From: an uncultured Bacillota bacterium
Lineage (GTDB): Bacteria; Bacillota; Clostridia; Peptostreptococcales; Anaerovoracaceae
DNA: 11,736 nt
Assembly: GCA_946408315.1 (NCBI GenBank)
Contig: CAMJRV010000035.1
Location: 1-11,736 of the forward strand
Direction of reading: 5' to 3'
Under the pieces are notes generated by a model. It saw nothing but the letters and a program-made list of their open reading frames with translations, was not told the origin of the DNA and made no database searches. Position 1 is the first letter of the stretch, and each line of letters opens with the position of its first letter. Made by a program: the position numbers and the translations under genes. Shown here one piece after another: positions 6,126-11,736 of this stretch.

Positions 6126-9074
6126 TTATTTCGTTGTCCCGTCGGTAGGAATCTGCTGGTCAGGATTCTCAGCTTCCTTCGGCATCAAGCGGCTCAGGTA
6201 ATCTTTGAGCTGATTGAGATACTGTCCGTATGCGGACCAGTCTCCGTTCTTCTGTGCGGACGTAGCCTTTTCAAACGCGTCGTTTGCAAGGCGGATCAGC
6301 TCGTCGACGGTCTGATCTCCTTCCGGACCCGGTTGTACGGTCTCACCGGGAGTCAGCGGCGTGCCGGTTCCGGCTCCGAAAAGGGAATCCAGCGCGGCGC
6401 CCAGAGTCGGCTCATAAGCGATCCTGTCTCCGTAAGCCACGATAACCCGCTTGACCTCCGGAAGGCTTCCGGTATTGGCGGCCTCCAGGTACACCGGTTC
6501 TACATAGACCAGAGAATTTTCGATCGGTATGACGAACAGGTTTCCTCTGATATACGTTGAGCCCGCCGAGTTCCAAAGGGAAAATTCCTTGGAAATCTCA
6601 GGATGCTGGTCGATCTGGGACTCGATCTGCATCGGTCCGTAAATCGTCCGGTCCTTCGGCATCTGATAGAGAATCAGTTCTCCATAATTCGCTCCGTCAT
6701 TTCTCGCCATCAGAAGCCCTGTCAGATTCCGCTTGCCGGTAGGCGTGTACGGGATCGAATTGATGAACTCCACGTCGTTCTCTCCCGGCGGCTTCATGAT
6801 GTAATATTGCGGCGTCATCGGAACTTCCTGAGTTCCGAAAATTTCATTGGAGATCTCCCACAGATCCTCTCCCTGATAGAAGACCTTGACGTCCTTCATG
6901 TGATACCGCTTATAGACGTTTGCCTGGATGTTGAACATGAAATTGGGGTATCTGATGTGCTTTTGGAGCGACTCCGGCATCTGATCGAAGCTCTTAAATA
7001 ACTTAGGATAGATCTTCGCATAGGTGTTGGCAATCGGATCATCTCCGTTGACCAGATAATAGCTCGTCTCTCCGTTATACGTGTCGACCACAACCTTGAC
7101 CGAGTTGCGGATATAGTTTACCCGGGTCCTCTGCGGATCAAAGGGCTCCGAATACGGATAATAGCTGCTCGCGGTATAGGCGTCGATGATCCAGTACAGC
7201 TTTCCGTCCGCCGTGACAATATACGGATCGTTGTCGTATTCAAGGAACGGCATGATCTTTCTTACCCGTTCCATGATGTTCCTGTTGATCACGATCTTTG
7301 AGTCGCTCGTAATATTTGTGGATACCATCAGCTTCAGACTCTGCTCCCGGATGGCAAACAGGGCGCGGTTGAGAAGGTTCAGCTTGATTCCCGCGTTTCC
7401 CTCATAGGTGGCATAGACGTTGTCCTCGCCTTCCCCGCCGCTTCTGGAATAGTCAAACTCCAGCTCGTTGGTATTGGTCAGAATATAGTCGTTGGTCAGC
7501 TCTCCAAAGTAAATTTCCGGTCTCGTGATTTCAATTTCTTCCACATCGGAAATCGGAGGAATGCTGTCGATGAGCATATCCGGCTGGCCGTTTGTCGTGA
7601 CCTTGTCAACCCTGGAAAGCGTGATTCCATAGCCGTGGGTATATTTCAAATGCTTGTTGATCCATTCCTGCCTGGTCTTCGTCTCATCGATTTCTCTGGC
7701 GGACAGGTATGTTTGCGTATATTCGCCGTTGATCATATACCGGTCGACGTCGACATCGTTAAACAGGTAATAAAGCCTGATCGCCTGAGTCTGGTTATAA
7801 AACTTTTTCGCAGGCTCAAAATCGTTGATTCGGATGTTCTGGATCGTCCCCATATTGTTGGCGATATCCTGCTTGGTGAGATCATTTGTGGCAGGAAAAT
7901 TCTTCACCGTAACATCCTGCAGGTCATAAGCGTAATTGGTAAAGGTGATATTATTCCTCAAATACGGGCTTTCCTTACTGATTTCGTCAGGAGAAACGAC
8001 GAAATTCTGGACCAGCAAAGCTGCTCCCGTTCCCAGGGCTCCCAGTATGATCATGATGATCGGTACTGCGAACACCATCTTGAACTTCTTCCGCTTGATG
8101 CCGGCGGCAAAGCCGATGGCCGCGGCGACGGAAAGCACCACCATGGCGCGGTAAACCCAAAGGGTAACGTTGATATCGGTAAAGCCGGCGCCGTGCAGTA
8201 CACCTGAGTTGGAATACAGCAGACTAAACTGCCTGAGGAAGAAATTGCTCCCTACCATGAGGAAGAAGAGCACCCCCAACACGATGAGTTGATTGGACGC
8301 GATGTGAACCAGTTCCTTCAGGTTTTCATTGTCGAACTGCTTTTTCTGCCTTCCCGCGCCTCCTGCACCTTGTCCTCCAAAGCCCTGGCCTCCTGTGAAG
8401 CTCTGACCGAACTTGCCGAAGGCGTCTCCGAACATTCCATTGATGGCGTCTCCGAAATTGTTGCTCCGGTAGGTCTGGCCTTCCTCTCCGGCGTCATATG
8501 CCGGCTGTTCCTGCTGCTCGAAGACTTTCGGCCTTCTCATGGAAAGAAGGATGAAGTAGTAGATCAGCGTCAGGATGGCGAAGGCGACGATAATACCGAT
8601 CGCGATCTGGTTGATTTGGGTAATGAACTCCAATTTGAAAACATAGAAGGAAACGTCCATCCCAAAAATCGGATCCTTAATTCCAAATGAAGTGCTGTTG
8701 GCAAACTTCAGGATCTGGAACCACAGCCCCGTAACGGTGGTAATGGTCACCAGAATTCCGAAGACCGCGCCAAGCCCCAGCGAGATCCGGTTCAGTGTCT
8801 TTTCACTCACTGCCGGCGTATCTACCGTGTCGACCTTCTTATAATAGCCTCTCTTTAAAACGCGCAAGTAGAAATACGTCAGTACCATGATGATCACGAA
8901 GGATGGGATTCCGATCTCCAACTGCGTGAACAACTGCTTGAAGAACACGCTGGTGTAGTCGAGCTCCCTGAACCAAAGGAAGTCGGTAACAAAGGTCACC
9001 AGCCCTCCAAAGCCGGCGATGATCACCAGCAAGATCACGACGATAACGCCCAATCCTATTTTTCTTTTTTTCAA
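6126..9074 (-). CDS. UPF0182 family large membrane protein
   Basis: This 982-residue protein belongs to UPF0182 (COG1615), a conserved but functionally uncharacterised family. Family motifs seen include DFLWFRELDYTSVF (31-44), DPIFGMDVSFYVF (134-146), PYLRNNITFTNYAYDL (370-385) and ATYEG-containing central sequence. Seven transmembrane helices are visible at about 7-29, 54-73, 98-121, 152-178, 257-280, 304-326 and 332-357. The remaining 620 residues should be outside the membrane and contain no enzyme motif that I recognise. Between helices 4 and 5 there is a Gly/Phe-rich segment (about 207-241). The extreme C-terminus has a Pro/Gly linker followed by a helical segment (DELIRLANDAFEKA...), typical of the family tail. 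The start is TTG, the only suitable one, with a G-rich ribosome binding site (AGGGGGGAA) about 8 nt upstream. It follows the PEP carboxykinase gene after a 117-nt gap. Confidence 0.92.
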   Translation of the reverse strand: MKKRKIGLGVIVVILLVIIAGFGGLVTFVTDFLWFRELDYTSVFFKQLFTQLEIGIPSFVIIMVLTYFYLRVLKRGYYKKVDTVDTPAVSEKTLNRISLGLGAVFGILVTITTVTGLWFQILKFANSTSFGIKDPIFGMDVSFYVFKLEFITQINQIAIGIIVAFAILTLIYYFILLSMRRPKVFEQQEQPAYDAGEEGQTYRSNNFGDAINGMFGDAFGKFGQSFTGGQGFGGQGAGGAGRQKKQFDNENLKELVHIASNQLIVLGVLFFLMVGSNFFLRQFSLLYSNSGVLHGAGFTDINVTLWVYRAMVVLSVAAAIGFAAGIKRKKFKMVFAVPIIMIILGALGTGAALLVQNFVVSPDEISKESPYLRNNITFTNYAYDLQDVTVKNFPATNDLTKQDIANNMGTIQNIRINDFEPAKKFYNQTQAIRLYYLFNDVDVDRYMINGEYTQTYLSAREIDETKTRQEWINKHLKYTHGYGITLSRVDKVTTNGQPDMLIDSIPPISDVEEIEITRPEIYFGELTNDYILTNTNELEFDYSRSGGEGEDNVYATYEGNAGIKLNLLNRALFAIREQSLKLMVSTNITSDSKIVINRNIMERVRKIMPFLEYDNDPYIVTADGKLYWIIDAYTASSYYPYSEPFDPQRTRVNYIRNSVKVVVDTYNGETSYYLVNGDDPIANTYAKIYPKLFKSFDQMPESLQKHIRYPNFMFNIQANVYKRYHMKDVKVFYQGEDLWEISNEIFGTQEVPMTPQYYIMKPPGENDVEFINSIPYTPTGKRNLTGLLMARNDGANYGELILYQMPKDRTIYGPMQIESQIDQHPEISKEFSLWNSAGSTYIRGNLFVIPIENSLVYVEPVYLEAANTGSLPEVKRVIVAYGDRIAYEPTLGAALDSLFGAGTGTPLTPGETVQPGPEGDQTVDELIRLANDAFEKATSAQKNGDWSAYGQYLNQLKDYLSRLMPKEAENPDQQIPTDGTTK

Positions 9075-9137
9075 ATTATTGTTCCCCCCTGTCCCAGATT
9101 TTGATTTTCGTCAACAACTTTTTTAGATATTATTGCA

Positions 9138-9162
9138 CAGGCAACCATGGAATGGTTGCCTG
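9138..9162. repeat. perfect intergenic hairpin between PEP carboxykinase and UPF0182 genes
   Basis: CAGGCAACCAT (9138-9148) and ATGGTTGCCTG (9152-9162) are perfect 11-bp arms around GGA. Weaker outer arms TCAACA (9111-9116) and TGTTGA (9171-9176) surround it. In the direction of transcription (minus strand) the hairpin is followed by GTGCAATAATATC and an A run, not by T, so it is not a textbook terminator. It may define the 3' end of the carboxykinase message, act as an operator for UPF0182, or lower read-through. I see no confident promoter in the 117 nt between the two genes. Confidence 0.6.
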
Positions 9163-9191
9163 CCGACGACTGTTGATAGTTTATTTACCCT

Positions 9192-10847
9192 TTATTTCTG
9201 TTCATCAATCAACTTTTGGACTGCCGCTCTGGCCTCATCGGGCAGATGATCTCTTCCGCCCTTGAATTCCAGCAGGGAATCCAGATAGCTGATCCTGTTG
9301 TTCATACTTTTCATCAGAAGGTCTATGTATGCCTGGTCGGTGAAGTCCGGTTCAAAGCCCTCGATATCCATCGTCTTTACCGCAGACATCTTTCCAAAAG
9401 TCTTGAATGCCGCAGTCCCGTCGACGATGCTCTCAATGATGCCGATGGTGACCTCCTTCGGAATCTTCTTATCCAGAAAGTGGCCGGTGTTGATAATGTA
9501 GCACTGAACGCCTCTGGCCTCAAACAGCGCCTTGAACTTTCCGTAGTCCTGCTCCAGCGGATAGGTCCGGAACGGGTTCGCATAAGGCTCAAATACCAGC
9601 GCGTCTTTGTCTACGCCGGCCGCCAGCTTTTCCGCCGTCGTCCGCTTCGTTGCGAGGGTCGCTCCCATAACGGATGCCAGGATCGGATCTTCCAGCTTGA
9701 GCACCGGCGGCAGAGAGTGATCTTTCATAAGCCACACGATGGAGTTGATCGGCTCATCCATCTTATCGACTCTGTTGGCTGCCCAAAGTTTGGACTTGAT
9801 GGCTCTGCCGTTGCCGTTTCTGATGTCCTCCGTAACGATCACCATTTTGCCCTCTGAATCCAGTGTGGCTCCGCAGTTTTGAACGGTGATCAGATACTTG
9901 TTGTCCGGTGAAGTCAGCGGATAGTCCTGGGTCTTGTCGAAGTAGGAAGGTTCCAGGGCTACCGTCGAGCCGTTTTCCGTAGAGATGACATACGCATCGT
10001 CATGAAGAACGGTCACATCGTATTTTCCGCCGTGTTTTGCGTGGGTCAGCGTGGATTTTCCAGAGCCGGAAAGTCCGGAAACGCCCATCACATGCTTGCT
10101 GCCGTCTTTTTTGACCATTCTTTTCAAACCGCCGTGGCAGGATGCATAGCCGTTTCTGTTGGCGACTCCCCAGGCGATGGTCAGCGTGCCCTTCTTGTGT
10201 TCTCCGAAATAGCGGAGTCCAAGCAGCGCCGCGCAGTTGTGTTCTGGGTCGAAAAATGCAATGCCGTTGGGATACCGTGGATCTCTCCAGTCCGGATCGG
10301 AAAAGATGAAGATATCCGGCTCATTGCCGATCACCCTCGATCTTTCATACATCTCGTCATAGAGCTTGTTAAGGTACTGGAAATTCAGCAGCCAGTTATA
10401 GAGCGTATTTTCATACGTCTCCGGCACCAGCAGGTTAGCCTTTACCATGAAGTCCTCATCGAGTCCGATGTAGGCCTCCGTATGCAGCATTTTTTTGTAC
10501 CTTGTACCGTATACGGCTTCTCTCAGGATTGCCGCATAGTCTGCTTCTACCACTCCCTTTTCTCCGAGAATCACTCTCGCTCCGGCGAATCTTCCAACAG
10601 TTTCCCCGTCGTTGAACAATAAAATCTTTGCTCCTTCGGGTAAACCGATTTTTTCTGGTTCGAAAACAGGCATGTCTGTAAGGATTGTCCCCGTAGAGTT
10701 TTTCGCCATTTCGTATGCTTCTTTCAGATCAATAACTTTTCTGACGTTATTGCCGTAGAATGCGGTCTCAATCGTTGTCCTCGACTGAGAAAAAGCGACA
10801 TTCCCCGTGGTGATTCTGTTTCTTTCGAACCTGGAATTAGTTGCCAT
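9192..10847 (-). CDS. pckA: phosphoenolpyruvate carboxykinase (ATP), divergent member
   Basis: PEP carboxykinase interconverts oxaloacetate + ATP with PEP + CO2 + ADP at the junction of glycolysis/gluconeogenesis and the C4 acids; in fermenters it can also run towards oxaloacetate. The 551-residue protein has the kinase P-loop GLSGSGKST (258-266, Lys264), LHDD (281-284) as the metal-binding kinase-2 motif, GEHKKGTL with Lys218/219 (compare GEMKKG in E. coli) and CHGG with His238 (compare MHCSAN). The C-terminal part has CYIINTG (449-455), like AYLVNTG in the E. coli enzyme. The oxaloacetate-binding motif GRSPKDK is not visible in the N-terminal half; GRFAGAR (85-91) is the nearest candidate. 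The family call is good, but activity and direction are inferred, and a paralogous function is possible. AAAAGGAG lies 8-9 nt before the ATG. It is 30 nt downstream of the membrane-protein gene, so the two are probably co-transcribed. Confidence 0.85.
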   Translation of the reverse strand: MATNSRFERNRITTGNVAFSQSRTTIETAFYGNNVRKVIDLKEAYEMAKNSTGTILTDMPVFEPEKIGLPEGAKILLFNDGETVGRFAGARVILGEKGVVEADYAAILREAVYGTRYKKMLHTEAYIGLDEDFMVKANLLVPETYENTLYNWLLNFQYLNKLYDEMYERSRVIGNEPDIFIFSDPDWRDPRYPNGIAFFDPEHNCAALLGLRYFGEHKKGTLTIAWGVANRNGYASCHGGLKRMVKKDGSKHVMGVSGLSGSGKSTLTHAKHGGKYDVTVLHDDAYVISTENGSTVALEPSYFDKTQDYPLTSPDNKYLITVQNCGATLDSEGKMVIVTEDIRNGNGRAIKSKLWAANRVDKMDEPINSIVWLMKDHSLPPVLKLEDPILASVMGATLATKRTTAEKLAAGVDKDALVFEPYANPFRTYPLEQDYGKFKALFEARGVQCYIINTGHFLDKKIPKEVTIGIIESIVDGTAAFKTFGKMSAVKTMDIEGFEPDFTDQAYIDLLMKSMNNRISYLDSLLEFKGGRDHLPDEARAAVQKLIDEQK

Positions 10848-10877
10848 TGTAACATCTCCTTTTAACTTGTCTCTTTA

Positions 10878-11726
10878 TTATTGAAATTTAAAATAGTTAA
10901 CAATTTGCATCTTTCCATCTGTGGGCTCTAAATAGTATATCCAGTTGTATTTTTTATCCGCTGTTTTTCCTTTCTCTGTGATCTGAATTTCTTCATGGAC
11001 CCAGACGTAAAAGCCGTTTGCTCCCTGTCTGATCTCCCCGATCTCCAGCAGCTTGAATGTTTCCTTTATTTTGCCGATCTTGGAAAAGGACACGGCATTC
11101 TGATATGCCTTGCTATCCTTTTTCACCAGCTCCATCACGCTCTTGCTTCCGCCGTTCACGTAGTCGATCCACTGGGAATCAAAGGCGATGATGGCTCCGA
11201 CAACGGATTTATCGTAGTAAACCGGTTCGCCGTTTTCCGGCGTCTGCCAGATGTTGTTGACGATCGGCTTTGAATTGTTGATGTCCATTTGGCCGTAATC
11301 CGTACCCTGCCGATAAACGAGGGCTTCGTTGGCCTTCACCTGCTCAATGTTTTTATTATTCCCCAATTGAGAGGTGACCAATGCATTTTTATCCGACATG
11401 GGATTTGGATCGGGGGCTGGCGCCGTCACTCCGTCATCCGCCGGCTGCTGCTCCCCATCGGGCTTCACCGTGCCGCCGTTATCCTGATCAATATTCTTTC
11501 CGCCGTTTGTCTCCCCGTCTTTGTCGGCGTCCTTTCCGGAGAACAGGTCGCTGATTCCTTCGCTCCAGTCCGAAACCGTCTTGAAGATCCCGGTCTGTGC
11601 CTCTCTGATCGCTTGTGCCGCGGCGCTTTCGGGGGCAAAAAAACGAATTCCTAAAATGATGATTTCAATTGCGAGAATGATTGCGATGATGAGTTTTGGC
11701 ACAAGGCCCAGTTTCTTCTTTTTCAT
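10878..11726 (-). CDS. membrane-anchored protein with probable NTF2-like (TcaA-like) C-terminal domain
   Basis: The 282-residue protein begins MKKKK and has one long hydrophobic helix (about 7-30), so it is an N-in, C-out anchor or uncleaved signal. Residues about 65-112 are a low-complexity linker rich in Asp, Gly, Asn and Pro. The C-terminal region (about 174-282: SVVGAIIAFDSQWIDYVNGG, then SKAYQNAVSF, and beta strands ending in QIVNYFKF) has the helix-plus-strands pattern of NTF2-like domains, as found at the end of TcaA-type and zinc-ribbon membrane proteins of Firmicutes. That assignment is by pattern and is moderate. There is no catalytic motif, so a binding or cell-envelope role is likely. 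The ATG lies 10 nt from the window edge and no ribosome binding site is visible; the frame stays open upstream, so an N-terminal extension (for example a cytoplasmic zinc ribbon) cannot be excluded. PEP carboxykinase follows after 30 nt. Confidence 0.75.
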   Translation of the reverse strand: MKKKKLGLVPKLIIAIILAIEIIILGIRFFAPESAAAQAIREAQTGIFKTVSDWSEGISDLFSGKDADKDGETNGGKNIDQDNGGTVKPDGEQQPADDGVTAPAPDPNPMSDKNALVTSQLGNNKNIEQVKANEALVYRQGTDYGQMDINNSKPIVNNIWQTPENGEPVYYDKSVVGAIIAFDSQWIDYVNGGSKSVMELVKKDSKAYQNAVSFSKIGKIKETFKLLEIGEIRQGANGFYVWVHEEIQITEKGKTADKKYNWIYYLEPTDGKMQIVNYFKFQ

Positions 11727-11736
11727 ACTGCAAACC

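Noticed and set aside
7635..8207. Open reading frame of 190 codons on the plus strand inside the UPF0182 gene
   Set aside because: The UPF0182 frame is supported by family motifs and helices across this stretch; the antisense translation is composed of biased, patternless sequence.
1..11736. CRISPR arrays, tRNA or rRNA genes, insertion sequences, toxin-antitoxin or phage defence genes
   Set aside because: I looked for spaced direct repeats, cloverleaf-like sequences, transposase or nuclease motifs and small paired genes and found none that could be supported.

Overview
The window is a gene-dense stretch of a bacterial chromosome, most likely from an anaerobic Firmicute of class Clostridia. 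This rests on the product set (a DUF1836 regulator, a CBS/DRTGG-type manganese pyrophosphatase, a UPF0182 membrane protein, an ATP-type PEP carboxykinase), the purine-rich ribosome binding sites, and intergenic gaps ending in simple hairpin terminators. The assignment below class is not supported by anything I can see. There are no tRNAs, rRNAs, insertion sequences, phage genes or CRISPR repeats. Eight coding sequences account for almost all of the sequence and two of them probably touch the window edges.

Left part (1-2031). The 3' portion of a small lipoprotein gene ends at a bidirectional hairpin terminator. Facing it is a DUF1836 gene, a small helix-turn-helix regulator on the minus strand. 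A 210-bp divergent intergenic region separates it from an SGNH/GDSL hydrolase gene on the plus strand. Each of these two genes has a recognisable sigma-70-type promoter, and each promoter is overlapped by an inverted repeat with GGTA...TACC ends. This is the classic layout of a regulator and its divergent target.

Middle part (2034-6125). A promoter directly after the hydrolase terminator drives an apparent three-gene operon: mutY (adenine DNA glycosylase), a membrane-anchored GGDEF diguanylate cyclase, and a CBS-DRTGG-CBS family II inorganic pyrophosphatase. The gaps are 4 nt and an 8-nt overlap. The cyclase releases pyrophosphate and the pyrophosphatase destroys it, so the tight coupling of the last two genes is functionally suggestive. 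A strong hairpin at 6069-6099 separates this operon from the convergent genes to the right.

Right part (6126-11736). On the minus strand, in transcription order, come a membrane-anchored protein with a probable NTF2-like/TcaA-like C-terminal domain, a divergent ATP-type PEP carboxykinase 30 nt behind it, then a 117-nt gap holding a perfect hairpin, and a large seven-helix UPF0182 protein.

I do not see a defence island or other obviously new system. The points most worth following up are the DUF1836/SGNH regulatory region, the cyclase-pyrophosphatase pair, and the unusual active-site composition of the PEP carboxykinase.
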